Below are positions 1 to 8,298 of a stretch of 32,356 nt of DNA, piece by piece. The notes beneath the pieces are model-generated. The model had not been told where the DNA came from, ran no database searches, and saw only the letters and a list, made by a program, of their open reading frames with translations. The translations under genes were made by a program, and so were the position numbers. The DNA lies in NCBI GenBank assembly GCA_035295845.1, contig DATGIF010000018.1:1-32356 (forward strand), written 5' to 3'. Position 1 is the first letter of the stretch. Each line of letters begins with the position of its first letter. The stretch comes from Palsa-892 sp035295845. GTDB taxonomy: Bacteria; Pseudomonadota; Alphaproteobacteria; Rhizobiales; Xanthobacteraceae.

Positions 1-899
1 CGCTCTACGACATCGTACGCAAGCTGCGCGACGGTGCCCAGGTCGAGCTCGATGCCGGCGGCGACCGCAACGCCATGGTGCTGCGCTCGGGCCGCTCGAC
101 TTTCACGCTGGCCTGTCTGCCGGCCGAGGATTACCCGGTGATGGGCGGGGCACCCTTGGCGCATGAATTCATGCTGTCGGGCGATGACCTCAAGAGCCTG
201 ATCGACCGGACGCGCTTCGCGATCTCGACCGAAGAGACGCGCTATTACCTGAACGGCATCTATCTCCACGCGGTGGAGGAGAAGCCGGTGAAGCTCCGCG
301 CCGTCGCCACCGACGGCCACAGGCTCGCGCAGGTGGAGATGCCGGCGCCCAAGGGCGCCAACGGCATTCCCGGCGTGATCGTCCCGCGCAAGACCGTGGC
401 GGAAGTGCAGCGCCTGGTCGAGGACGGCGGGGAAGAGGTCGGAATCGAGCTTTCGCCGTCCAAGGTCCGTTTCTCCTTCAACAAGGTGGTGCTGACCTCG
501 AAATTGATCGACGGCACCTTCCCCGATTATGCCCGCGTGATCCCGACCGCTAACGACAAGACCCTCGTCGTCGAGAAAGCGGAATTCGCCCAGGCGGTCG
601 ACCGCGTCTCGACGGTTTCCAGCGAGCGCGGCCGCGCGGTCAAGCTTTCCCTCGCCAGCGGCAAGCTCACGCTTTCGGTCACCAACCCCGATTCGGGAAG
701 CGCCACCGAAGAGCTCGAGGTCGAATATGATTCCGACGCGCTCGATATCGGCTTCAACAGCCGCTATCTTCTTGACATCACCCAGCAACTCGAGGGCGAG
801 AAGGCGGAACTGAAGCTCGCCGATCCCGGCTCGCCCACGCTCTTGCGCGACCAGGACGCGGCCGGCGCGCTGTACGTGCTGATGCCGATGCGGGTGTGA
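1..899 (+). CDS. dnaN: DNA polymerase III subunit beta (sliding clamp), 5'-truncated
   Basis: The beta clamp is a ring-shaped dimer that tethers DNA polymerase III to DNA and recruits other replication and repair factors. The open frame runs in from the window edge (first full codon at base 3) and gives about 298 residues. Clamps are usually near 370, so roughly the first 75 residues lie outside. Sequence seen includes the family-typical stretches FPDYARVIP and the C-terminal YVLMPMRV, where clamps end in a conserved M-P-M-R. An internal ATG at 75 is not the start, because coding similarity continues upstream (LYDIVRKL). The stop codon overlaps the recF GTG start as GTGA, so the two are probably translationally coupled, as in the usual dnaA-dnaN-recF order. 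Identification is firm. Confidence 0.96.
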   Translation, partial: LYDIVRKLRDGAQVELDAGGDRNAMVLRSGRSTFTLACLPAEDYPVMGGAPLAHEFMLSGDDLKSLIDRTRFAISTEETRYYLNGIYLHAVEEKPVKLRAVATDGHRLAQVEMPAPKGANGIPGVIVPRKTVAEVQRLVEDGGEEVGIELSPSKVRFSFNKVVLTSKLIDGTFPDYARVIPTANDKTLVVEKAEFAQAVDRVSTVSSERGRAVKLSLASGKLTLSVTNPDSGSATEELEVEYDSDALDIGFNSRYLLDITQQLEGEKAELKLADPGSPTLLRDQDAAGALYVLMPMRV

Positions 900-2077
900 G
901 CCGCGCGCAGCCGTCAGCAAAGCCTGCTTCGCGGCCCGCCGCCGCGAGCGTTGCCATTCGCCGCCTGCGGCTCACCAATTTCCGCTCGTACAGAAAGCTC
1001 GATCTTTCCGCGGAACGCGCGCTGATCGTATTGAGCGGGCCGAACGGCGCCGGCAAAACCAATTTTCTCGAGGCGATCTCTTTTCTCGCGCCCGGCCGCG
1101 GCTTGCGCCGGGCGATGCTCGAAGAAGTCGCCAATTCGGAAGGCGACGGCTCCTGGGCGGTTGCGTCGGAAGTCGACGGCGCGCTCGGCGCTGTTCGCCT
1201 CGGCACCGGCATCGACCCGGCCGCCGAAGGGGCGGCACCCTTGCGCCGCTTCCGCGTCGATCAGGAGAAAGCGGCTTCCGCCGCCGCCTTCGCCGACCAT
1301 TTGCGCGTCGTATGGCTCGTGCCCGAAATGGATGGCCTGTTCCTGGGGCCCGCCGGCGATCGCCGCCGCTTTCTCGATCGCCTGGTGCTTGCGATCGACG
1401 CCGAGCATGGCACGCGCGTCGCGGCGCTGGAGCGCGCGCTGCGCTCGCGCAATCGCCTCCTGGAGGAGGCCTCGCCCGATTCGCGCTGGCTCGATGCGAT
1501 CGAGCACGAAGTCGCCGAACTCGCGGTTGCGGTCGCGGCCGCGCGCGCCGAATGCGTGGAGCGGCTGCAAGCGGAGATTACGGCCGCGCACGATCCCGCC
1601 TCGCTTTTTCCCGACGCGGAAATCTCGCTCGACGGCTGGATGGAATCCTCGCTGCGGGATTCGTCCGCGATCGAAATCGAGGATCGCTATCGGCAAATTC
1701 TTCATGCCGCGCGCGAGCGCGACCGCGCCGCCGGGCGCACCCTCGACGGTCCCCACCGCACCGACCTCGTGGTCGTGCACGCGCCGAAGCAAATTCCCGC
1801 CGCGCGCGCCTCGACCGGCGAGCGCAAGGCGCTTCTCGTCGGGCTTGTGCTCTCGCACGCCCGCCTCGTCGCCGCGATGCACGGCTTTCAACCCGTGATC
1901 CTGCTCGATGACGTCGCGGCTTTTCTCGACGAGGCGCGGCGGCTCGCGCTGTTCGCGCTGCTCGACCGCCTCGGCGCTCAGGTCTTTATGACCGGCGTCG
2001 ACGCGTCGGCGTTCGCGCCGGTCGCCGGTCGCGCCGAGCATTTTCGCGTGGGCGCCGACGGCATTATTCCGACCTGA
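896..2077 (+). CDS. recF: DNA replication and repair protein RecF
   Basis: RecF is an SMC-like ATPase that, with RecO and RecR, helps load RecA on gapped DNA at stalled forks. The 393-residue product carries a Walker A motif GPNGAGKT (48-55), an ABC-signature-like STGER (306-310) and a Walker B ILLDDV (335-340), in RecF order. Length is close to the family's 360-390. The GTG start overlaps the dnaN stop by four bases; no ATG lies near it, and the first 20 residues (Ala/Ser/Pro-rich) precede the conserved core that begins IRRLRLTNFRSY. A 199-base AT-richer spacer separates it from gyrB. That spacer has a TTGACT at 2113-2118 but no convincing -10, so I do not call a promoter there. Confidence 0.95.
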   Translation: MSRAQPSAKPASRPAAASVAIRRLRLTNFRSYRKLDLSAERALIVLSGPNGAGKTNFLEAISFLAPGRGLRRAMLEEVANSEGDGSWAVASEVDGALGAVRLGTGIDPAAEGAAPLRRFRVDQEKAASAAAFADHLRVVWLVPEMDGLFLGPAGDRRRFLDRLVLAIDAEHGTRVAALERALRSRNRLLEEASPDSRWLDAIEHEVAELAVAVAAARAECVERLQAEITAAHDPASLFPDAEISLDGWMESSLRDSSAIEIEDRYRQILHAARERDRAAGRTLDGPHRTDLVVVHAPKQIPAARASTGERKALLVGLVLSHARLVAAMHGFQPVILLDDVAAFLDEARRLALFALLDRLGAQVFMTGVDASAFAPVAGRAEHFRVGADGIIPT

Positions 2078-2276
2078 AAAGACCGCTGAAATCGGTATCG
2101 AAAACGGCCGTCTTGACTGTCCATTACAGGGCGTATTTGGCGGCGCATAAAGTGCAAACAAAGCATTTAGAATCAATTACTTAGACAAGGAGACTTTGCC
2201 CTAGGCTAGACCCTGTTTTCGTGCCAAACGAACACTAAATTAGAGTTGCTTTTCAAGCGATTCGAGACCTGCAGAA

Positions 2277-4739
2277 ATGGCCAAGCCTCCCCGCAAAAAT
2301 GGCTCGTCCAAGGCCGGCAACGCCAAGCCCGGCGCGTCCAAGGACGACTACGGTGCCGAAGCGATCCAGGTCCTCAAGGGCCTCGACGCCGTGCGCAAGC
2401 GGCCGGGCATGTATATCGGCGACACCGATGACGGCTCCGGCCTTCACCACATGGTCTACGAGGTCGTCGACAACGCCATCGACGAGGCGCTGGCGGGCTT
2501 CGCCACCCACATCGAGGTCGAACTCAATGCCGACGGCTCCTGCACGGTCACCGATGACGGCCGCGGCATTCCGACCGACATCCATAAGGAAGAAAAAGTC
2601 TCCGCCGCCGAAGTGATCATGACGCGGCTGCATGCCGGCGGAAAATTCGACCAGAACACCTACAAGGTTTCCGGCGGCCTGCACGGCGTCGGCGTCTCTG
2701 TCGTCAATGCGCTTTCGAGCCGGCTCGATCTTACGATCTGGCGCGATGGCCGCGAGTTCTTCATGCGCTTCAAGAACGGCAAGGCCGAGCACGCGCTGAA
2801 GGCCGTCGGTAAGGTGGCCGACACGCGCGGCACCCGCGTTACGTTCTGGCCGAGCCACGAGGTCTTCTCCGCCACCGAGTTCGATTTCGCGACGCTGGAG
2901 CATCGCCTGCGCGAGCTCGCCTTCCTCAATTCGGGCGTGAAGGTCACGCTTGCCGATCAGCGCGGGCCGGTGCCGAAGATCGAAGAGATGCGCTACGAGG
3001 GCGGTGTCGAGGAATTCGTGCGCTACCTCGACCGCAACAAGCAGTCGCTGATCCCGCAGCCGATCATGATCCACGGCGAGCGCGACAAGATCGTGGTCGA
3101 GGCGGCGCTGTCGTGGAACGACAGCTATCACGAGAATATTCTCTGCTTCACCAACAACATTCCGCAGCGCGATCGCGGTACGCACTTCACCGGTTTCGCG
3201 GCGGCGCTGACGCGCGAGGTCATTCGTTACGCGGAAAATTCGGGTCTCGCGAAAAAGGACAAGGTCGATCTCACCGGCGAGGATTGCCGCGAGGGCCTGA
3301 CCGCGGTGCTCTCAATCAAGGTGCCCGATCCCAAGTTTTCGTCGCAGACCAAGGACAAGCTCGTCTCCTCCGAAGTCCGTCCGGTTGTCGAGACGATCGT
3401 CGCCGATGCTCTTCAGGGCTGGTTCGATAAACATCCCTCGGAAGCAAAGCCGCTCGTCTCCAAGGTGGTGGAAGCCGCGGCCGCGCGCGAGGCCGCGCGC
3501 AAGGCGCGCGAACTCACCCGCCGCAAGGGCGCGCTCGACGTCTCTTCGCTCCCCGGCAAGCTTGCCGATTGCCAGGAGCGCGATCCCGCGAAATCCGAAT
3601 TGTTCCTGGTCGAGGGTGATTCCGCCGGCGGCTCCGCGAAACAAGCGCGCGACCGCGCCTTCCAGGCCGTGCTTCCCCTCCGCGGCAAGATCCTCAATGT
3701 CGAGCGCGCGCGCTTCGACAAGATGCTGTCCTCTCAGGAAATCGGCACGCTGATCACCGCGCTTGGCACCGGCATCGGCCATGAGGACTTCGACCTTTCG
3801 AAGCTCCGCTACCACAAGATCATCATCATGACCGACGCCGATGTGGACGGCTCGCACATCCGCACGCTTCTTCTCACCTTCTTCTTCCGGCAGATGGCGT
3901 CTTTGATCGAGCAGGGCCACATCTTCATCGCGCAGCCGCCGCTCTACAAGGTGACGCGCGGGAAGTCCGAGCAGTATCTCAAGGACGAACGCGCCCTCGA
4001 CGATTACCTGATCAATGCTGGCCTCGAGGAAGCCGTGCTCAAGCTCGCCGGCGGCGAGCAGCGCGCCAGCGCCGATCTCGCGGCGCTCGTCGAGGAAGCG
4101 CGGAACGCCCGCAACGTGTTGCGCGGGCTGCATCCGCGCTACGACCGCACCGCGGTCGAGCAGACGGCGATCGCCGGCGCCATGGATCCGAAAATTCTTT
4201 CCGATGCCAAGAGCGCCAAAGCCGCCGCCGCTTATGTCGCCAAACGCCTCGATGCACTTTCCGAGGAAACCGAACGCGGCTGGGAAGGAACCTCCGACGA
4301 AAACGGCTTTCGTTTTTCGCGCACGGTCCGCGGCGTGCGCGAGGAGGCGGTCATCGATCCGGCATTCCTTGCTTCCGCCGACGCCCGCAAACTCGACGCG
4401 ATGGCGCCGCATCTGCAGGAGGTGTACGCCAAGCCCGCGCGGCTCGTGCGCAAGGGCGAGGAAACGCCGGTCTACGGGCCCGTGAGCCTGTTCGAGGCGA
4501 TCACCTCCGCCGGCCGCAAGGGCCTGACGCTGCAACGCTACAAGGGCCTCGGCGAGATGAATCCCGAGCAGCTTTGGGAGACGACGCTCGACATCAACGC
4601 CCGCTCGCTCCTGCAGGTGAAGCGGCAGGAAGGCGACGAGGCCGATGACCTCTTCACCAAGTTGATGGGTGACGTGGTCGAGCCGCGCCGCGAATTCATC
4701 CAGGAAAACGCGCTTTCGGTCGCCAACCTCGACGTTTGA
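2277..4739 (+). CDS. gyrB: DNA gyrase subunit B
   Basis: GyrB is the ATPase subunit of gyrase (GyrA2GyrB2), which introduces negative supercoils ahead of replication and transcription. At 820 residues it has full family length. The GHKL ATPase shows EVVDNAIDEALAG (62-74), DDGRGIP (93-99) and the lid GGLHGVG (133-139). The TOPRIM domain shows EGDSAGGSA near 446-454 and the acidic metal motif TDADVDGSH near 519-527. The C terminus has the typical RYKGLGEMNP. About 24 basic, Ala/Lys-rich residues precede the conserved core (YGAEAIQVLKGLDAVRKRPG). The ribosome-binding site is weak. The order dnaN-recF-gyrB is the classic replication cluster. Nothing suggests resistance substitutions or damage. 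Confidence 0.97.
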   Translation: MAKPPRKNGSSKAGNAKPGASKDDYGAEAIQVLKGLDAVRKRPGMYIGDTDDGSGLHHMVYEVVDNAIDEALAGFATHIEVELNADGSCTVTDDGRGIPTDIHKEEKVSAAEVIMTRLHAGGKFDQNTYKVSGGLHGVGVSVVNALSSRLDLTIWRDGREFFMRFKNGKAEHALKAVGKVADTRGTRVTFWPSHEVFSATEFDFATLEHRLRELAFLNSGVKVTLADQRGPVPKIEEMRYEGGVEEFVRYLDRNKQSLIPQPIMIHGERDKIVVEAALSWNDSYHENILCFTNNIPQRDRGTHFTGFAAALTREVIRYAENSGLAKKDKVDLTGEDCREGLTAVLSIKVPDPKFSSQTKDKLVSSEVRPVVETIVADALQGWFDKHPSEAKPLVSKVVEAAAAREAARKARELTRRKGALDVSSLPGKLADCQERDPAKSELFLVEGDSAGGSAKQARDRAFQAVLPLRGKILNVERARFDKMLSSQEIGTLITALGTGIGHEDFDLSKLRYHKIIIMTDADVDGSHIRTLLLTFFFRQMASLIEQGHIFIAQPPLYKVTRGKSEQYLKDERALDDYLINAGLEEAVLKLAGGEQRASADLAALVEEARNARNVLRGLHPRYDRTAVEQTAIAGAMDPKILSDAKSAKAAAAYVAKRLDALSEETERGWEGTSDENGFRFSRTVRGVREEAVIDPAFLASADARKLDAMAPHLQEVYAKPARLVRKGEETPVYGPVSLFEAITSAGRKGLTLQRYKGLGEMNPEQLWETTLDINARSLLQVKRQEGDEADDLFTKLMGDVVEPRREFIQENALSVANLDV

Positions 4740-4744
4740 GCCGG

Positions 4745-4764
4745 CGCCACGACCGGTTGTGGCG
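4745..4764 (+). terminator. GC-rich hairpin after gyrB, no U-tract
   Basis: A perfect 6-bp stem, CGCCAC pairing with GTGGCG around an 8-base loop, starts five bases after the gyrB stop. No T-run follows, so a normal intrinsic terminator is doubtful. It may pause or protect the gyrB 3' end, and it lies where the -35 of the next gene would be. Confidence 0.3.
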
Positions 4765-4773
4765 TGATATAAT
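4765..4773 (+). promoter_or_regulatory. Extended -10 promoter element for a leaderless moeB-type gene
   Basis: The sequence TGATATAAT contains a perfect TATAAT preceded by TG plus one base, an extended -10. No -35 match lies 16-18 bases upstream. Its last T is at 4773 and the next gene's ATG starts at 4779, so a start site 6-7 bases downstream would fall on the start codon itself. No Shine-Dalgarno lies between. Together this suggests a leaderless transcript (inference). Confidence 0.45.
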
Positions 4774-4778
4774 TCGCC

Positions 4779-5585
4779 ATGCCTTTATCCGCCGAAGAAA
4801 TCGAACGCTACGCCCGCCACATCGTGCTGCACGAGGTGGGCGGCCCCGGCCAGCAAAAGCTGAAAGCCGCGCGCGTCCTCGTCGTTGGCGCCGGTGGCAT
4901 TGGCTCGCCGGCGCTCCTTTATTTAGCGGCCGCCGGCGTCGGAAAGCTCACGGTGATCGACGACGACCAGGTGAGCCTTTCCAATTTGCAGCGGCAGGTG
5001 CTGCATGGGACGCCCGATCTCGGCCGTCCCAAGGCCGAAAGTGCCGCGGACGCGATTGAAAGGCTCAATCCGCATGTCGAGGTCGTTGCGCGCCTCGAAC
5101 GGCTCGATGCAAGAAACGCGCTGGCGTTGATTTCGGCGCATGACGTGGTGCTCGACGGCTCCGATAATTTCGCCACCCGCTATCTCGTTTCCGACACCTG
5201 CTTTCTCGCCAAGCGCCCGCTCGTGACCGCGGCCCTCGGCACCTTCGACGCGACGCTCACCACCATTCGCGCCCATGAGAAGGATAAGGACGGAACGCCG
5301 AACCCGACCTATCGCTGTCTTTTTCCCGAAGCCCCGCCCGCCGGCACCGTGCCCACCTGCGAGCAAGCCGGAATCCTCGGCGCCTTGGCGGGCGTCGCGG
5401 GTTCGCTCGCGGCGCTCGAAGTCATCCGCGAAATCGTCGGCTTCGGCGAGGGGCTCGTGGGTAAGCTCTTGATCTTCGACGCGCGTTCGATACGTTTCGA
5501 GACGTTGCGCTATCGGTGGAATCCGGACAATCCGCTTTCGGGCCAAAGCCCGACGATTCGCGACCTTGCGGCGCTCGCCCGCTGA
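4779..5585 (+). CDS. moeB: HesA/MoeB/ThiF-family adenylyltransferase (E1-like)
   Basis: Enzymes of this family adenylate the C-terminal glycine of a small sulfur carrier (MoaD or ThiS) for molybdopterin or thiazole synthesis. The 268-residue protein has the nucleotide-binding GAGGIG (37-42), the acidic-Asn-Arg segment DDDQVSLSNLQRQ and DGSDNFATRY, and a family-typical cysteine at 194 in TCEQAG. Classical MoeB binds zinc through two CxxC pairs. Here the first pair keeps only Cys180 (YRCLFP) and the C-terminal pair is absent (YRWNPDNPLSG), so the zinc site seems lost. No rhodanese domain is attached. The N terminus aligns well with family starts, so the ATG is trusted despite the missing ribosome-binding site. 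MoeB versus ThiF cannot be settled here, as no moa or thi gene is adjacent. Confidence 0.85.
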   Translation: MPLSAEEIERYARHIVLHEVGGPGQQKLKAARVLVVGAGGIGSPALLYLAAAGVGKLTVIDDDQVSLSNLQRQVLHGTPDLGRPKAESAADAIERLNPHVEVVARLERLDARNALALISAHDVVLDGSDNFATRYLVSDTCFLAKRPLVTAALGTFDATLTTIRAHEKDKDGTPNPTYRCLFPEAPPAGTVPTCEQAGILGALAGVAGSLAALEVIREIVGFGEGLVGKLLIFDARSIRFETLRYRWNPDNPLSGQSPTIRDLAALAR

Positions 5586-5621
5586 CGCCGGGCAAGATTC
5601 AATTTCCGCTTTCCGTCTGCT

Positions 5622-5906
5622 TCATTTCGGTTGAATGATCGCGCGCAGCGTGGTGCGGAATTTTCGGTCATGCTTGATATACCACTCGCGGCTCATCGCT
5701 TCGCGGCGGGTTTTGCAACATTCGAAATAGAGCAGAATCCATTGCCGCCCGCGCGATGACTTGGCGCCCACGCCCGCATTGTGCTGCCGCAGGCGTCTTT
5801 CCAGGTCCATTGTCCAGCCGACATAGGTTCGGTGATCGTTCTTGCTTCGGCTTCCCAGCACATACACGAAAAAGAACGTCTCGTGCTTTGGGGGCCTTTT
5901 TGCCAC
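5622..5906 (-). CDS. GIY-YIG domain protein (UPF0213/YhbQ-like)
   Basis: A 94-residue stand-alone GIY-YIG nuclease-fold protein. The two defining strands read VYVLGS and TYVGWT. They are followed by DLERRLRQHN with the conserved arginine, a Gly/Lys/Arg loop (GVGAKSSRGR), and the helix REAMSREWYIK carrying the presumed catalytic glutamate. This layout and length match the YhbQ group, for which nuclease activity on DNA has been described but the cellular role is unclear. The start is GTG with GAGG nine bases upstream; no ATG is available. It converges with the moeB-type gene (36 bases apart) and lies 40 bases downstream of the hydroxyacid dehydrogenase on the same strand, so it may be co-transcribed with that gene. 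Confidence 0.82.
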   Translation of the reverse strand: MAKRPPKHETFFFVYVLGSRSKNDHRTYVGWTMDLERRLRQHNAGVGAKSSRGRQWILLYFECCKTRREAMSREWYIKHDRKFRTTLRAIIQPK

Positions 5907-5946
5907 CGCTTACGACCTCGGCTTTAAAAACGATCCTGCGGCTCGC

Positions 5947-6945
5947 TTATAGCATCGACGGCAAGACGCGATCCGGCGGCCGATGGCCGTCCATGAAGGT
6001 GCGGATGTTCACGATCACCTTCTCGCCCATGTCGATGCGGCCTTCGATCGTGGCCGAGCCCATATGCGGCAGGAGCACCACCTTGCCCGCGCGCGCGAGC
6101 TTGACGAGTTTCGGATTGACCGCGGGCTCGTGCTCGAACACATCCAACCCCGCGCCGGCGAGTTCGCCCGCCTCGATCATGCGCGCGAGCGCGTTTTCGT
6201 CGGTCACCTCGCCGCGCGCGGTGTTCACCACATAGGCGTCGGATTTGAGCAACTTCAGCCGCCGCGACGACAGCAGGTGATAGGTCGCCGGCGTATGCGG
6301 GCAGTTGATCGAGATGATGTCCATGCGCGCGAGCATCTGGTCGAGGCTCTCCCAGTAGGTCGCCTCCAGCGCCTCCTCGAGCTCTTGCGATACGTGCCGC
6401 CGGTTGTGGTAGTGGATCTGCAGGCCGAACGCCTTCGCGCGCCGGGCGACCGCGCTGCCGATGCGGCCCATGCCGATGATGCCGAGCCGCTTGTTGGAGA
6501 TGCGATGGCCGAGCATCCAGGTCGGCGACCAGCCTTTCCATTCGCCGTCGCTGATCAGCACCGAGGCTCCTTCCGAAAGCCGCCGCGGCACTGCGAGAAT
6601 GAGCGCCATCGTCATGTCGGCGGTGTCTTCGGTGAGCACGCCGGGCGTATTGGTGACGGTGATCCCGCGCGCGAGCGCGGTCGCGACATCAATGTTGTCG
6701 ACACCGTTGCCGAAATTGGCGACGAGCTTGAGGCTTGGGCCCGCTTGCGACAGCACCGCCGAATCGATGCGGTCGGTCACGGTGGGGACAAGCACGTCGG
6801 CGGATTTGACCGCTTCGACAAGCTCTTGCTGGGACAGCGGGCGGTCGTCGATATTGAGGCGCGCGTCGAAGAGTTCGCGCATGCGCGTCTCGACGCTGTC
6901 GGGCAGGCGTCTCGTGACGACGACAAGCGGCTTCTTTTTGGGCAT
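5947..6945 (-). CDS. D-isomer-specific 2-hydroxyacid dehydrogenase (glyoxylate/hydroxypyruvate reductase-like)
   Basis: A 332-residue cytosolic oxidoreductase of the D-2-hydroxyacid dehydrogenase family, closest in pattern to glyoxylate/hydroxypyruvate reductases and D-glycerate dehydrogenases. Visible features are the substrate-loop FGNGVDNIDV (78-87), the Rossmann motif GMGRIG (158-163), catalytic Arg244 in NTARGEV, the glutamate of FEHEP (270-274) and catalytic His294 in PHMGSAT. After the second Rossmann strand come Asn-Arg-Arg (181-183) instead of an acidic residue, which favours NADPH over NADH (inference). The frame opens 35 codons further up, but the ATG at 6945 is preferred: it has AAGGCGGG just upstream, and the family homology begins there (MPKKKPLVVV). 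It is divergent from the secreted SH3 gene. Confidence 0.88.
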   Translation of the reverse strand: MPKKKPLVVVTRRLPDSVETRMRELFDARLNIDDRPLSQQELVEAVKSADVLVPTVTDRIDSAVLSQAGPSLKLVANFGNGVDNIDVATALARGITVTNTPGVLTEDTADMTMALILAVPRRLSEGASVLISDGEWKGWSPTWMLGHRISNKRLGIIGMGRIGSAVARRAKAFGLQIHYHNRRHVSQELEEALEATYWESLDQMLARMDIISINCPHTPATYHLLSSRRLKLLKSDAYVVNTARGEVTDENALARMIEAGELAGAGLDVFEHEPAVNPKLVKLARAGKVVLLPHMGSATIEGRIDMGEKVIVNIRTFMDGHRPPDRVLPSML

Positions 6946-7017
6946 CGTCCCGCCTTGCTTCCTCGATTCCGTCATTCGGCCGGGGCTGCGGCTTGTTTTT
7001 ATGGATTGCCCCGAACG

Positions 7018-7050
7018 CCTCTCTGTAGCAGAGGGGTTTTTGAAACTCAA
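7018..7050. promoter_or_regulatory. Dyad with T-run inside a divergent promoter region
   Basis: On the + strand CCTCTCTG and CAGAGGGG pair over 8 bp (one G-T) around the loop TAG and are followed by TTTTT (7037-7041), which has the form of an intrinsic terminator. No + strand gene lies upstream to need it. On the - strand the same dyad overlaps a possible promoter of the dehydrogenase: TTGAGT (7050-7045), 17-base spacer, TACAGA (7027-7022). It may therefore be an operator, or the end of a short + strand transcript. Confidence 0.35.
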
Positions 7051-7103
7051 AACAGGTGCGCCGCGGCATGTCGGTAGCTTGACTTGAAAAAGCCTTGCCG
7101 CCG

Positions 7104-7673
7104 ATGAAAGACCTTGCGAAACACGGGAACACGCGAATGCCGCCGATGCATATTGGGCAAAGATACTCAGCCGTCTTTTTTGTGCTCGCCTTTTTCGCCC
7201 TCGCTCCGGCGCCGGCCCATTCCGAAGACGAAACCGGTGCCGTGAGCGGCCTGCCGGTGCCGCGCTTCGTGAGCCTCAAGGCCGACAAGGTCAATTTGCG
7301 CGCCGGTCCCACGCGCGATCATGACGTGACCGCGGTCTTCACCCGCGCCGGGCTGCCGGTGGAAATCACTTCCGAATCGGAGAACTGGCGAAAGATTCGC
7401 GATTCCGAAGGCGCCGAGGGCTGGGTCTATCACTCGCTGCTGTCGAGCCGGCGCACCGTCCTCGTCGCGCCCTGGTCGAAGAAGGACGAAACCTTTCCGC
7501 TCTATCAGAGCGGGAGTGCCGGCGCGCAGGTAACCGCCCGGCTCGAGCACGGCGTGCTCGCATCGGTGAAGGGCTGCGACGGCAAATGGTGCCGGATATT
7601 CGGCGAAGGCTTCGACGGCTATATGGAGCAAGAACGCCTGTGGGGCGTCTATCCCAATGAAACCGTGGAGTGA
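7104..7673 (+). CDS. Secreted protein with two bacterial SH3 domains
   Basis: The product has an N-terminal signal peptide: a basic start, then the hydrophobic AVFFVLAFFALAPAP, with likely cleavage after AHS. Two SH3b-like modules follow. The first contains KVNLRAGPTRDHDV and GWVYHSLLS; the second runs from PLYQSGSAGA to GYMEQERLWGVYP. The motif N-L-R-x-G-P is the hallmark of SH3 type 3 domains, which often bind peptidoglycan or act in the periplasm. The enzymatic role, if any, is unknown, as there is no catalytic domain. The start is uncertain. TTG at 7095 and ATGs at 7104, 7137 and 7146 are all in frame, none with a good ribosome-binding site. The later ATGs would give a more normal signal-peptide length. 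It converges with irr. Confidence 0.8.
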   Translation: MKDLAKHGNTRMPPMHIGQRYSAVFFVLAFFALAPAPAHSEDETGAVSGLPVPRFVSLKADKVNLRAGPTRDHDVTAVFTRAGLPVEITSESENWRKIRDSEGAEGWVYHSLLSSRRTVLVAPWSKKDETFPLYQSGSAGAQVTARLEHGVLASVKGCDGKWCRIFGEGFDGYMEQERLWGVYPNETVE

Positions 7674-7694
7674 GGGCGCTTTCGCGCTGGGAAT

Positions 7695-8198
7695 TTACTT
7701 GCGCCGGAGCCGCACGATCACGTCGATGCGCGCGACTTCAAAGCCCTCGGGCGGGCTCGGCCGTTTGCCGAGCATGAGTTCCGCGCCCGGAATATCGAGG
7801 AGCCGGTTGTCGCCCTCGACATAGAAGTGGTGGTGATCCGAGGCGTTGGTGTCGAAATAAGTCTTCGAGCCGTCCACCGCGACTTCCCGCAACAGGCCCA
7901 CTTCGGTGAATTGGTTGAGCGTGTTGTAGACGGTGGCGAGCGAAACCGGGAACCGCGCGCGCAGCGCGTCCTCATGCAGCATTTCCGCCGTCAGATGCCG
8001 GTCGCCCTTGGCGAAGAGCAGCCAGCCGAGCGCAAGCCGCTGCCGCGTCGGGCGCAAGCCCGCCTCGCGCAGCATTTCGCGCACGTCATGGAACGGGCAT
8101 CCCGTGCGGCGGCCTGCGCTCGGCTCAATGCGCAGCCGGTCCACCGGCAATTCGGTGCCTTCATTCTCGACGATCGGCCTACGGACAGTCTCGTTCAT
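7695..8198 (-). CDS. irr: Iron response regulator Irr (Fur superfamily)
   Basis: Irr represses or activates heme and iron genes in rhizobia and relatives under iron limitation and is inactivated or degraded when heme is available. The 167-residue protein has a winged helix (RPTRQRLALG, SLATVYNTLNQF), the Irr-specific triple histidine HHH (122-124) in DHHHFYVEGDN, and a Cys-Pro heme regulatory motif GCPFHDV with Cys34. The frame is open to 8327, and an ATG at 8231 is possible. I prefer 8198 because it places the Cys-Pro motif at the same distance from the start as I recall for Bradyrhizobium Irr (about 30 residues), and because a good promoter lies at 8299-8327, past the more upstream starts. 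Ribosome-binding sites are weak for both candidates. The gene is divergent from fabA. Confidence 0.92.
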   Translation of the reverse strand: MNETVRRPIVENEGTELPVDRLRIEPSAGRRTGCPFHDVREMLREAGLRPTRQRLALGWLLFAKGDRHLTAEMLHEDALRARFPVSLATVYNTLNQFTEVGLLREVAVDGSKTYFDTNASDHHHFYVEGDNRLLDIPGAELMLGKRPSPPEGFEVARIDVIVRLRRK

Positions 8199-8298
8199 CG
8201 CCTGCTCGAAGTGCTCTTTCTCAGTCGGCATAAACCAGCTTCGCCACCCCCGCCAGCCTGAAACGGCTGCTCGAGATCGCGTTTCTTGTCGTTCCTTC

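Noticed and set aside
914..2176. A 420-codon open frame on the - strand opposite recF
   Set aside because: It is an antisense shadow with no family resemblance.
2078..2276. Promoter in front of gyrB from TTGACT at 2113
   Set aside because: No acceptable -10 is found at 16-18 bases. A half-match to an Irr box (TTTAGAA at 2165) has no second half.
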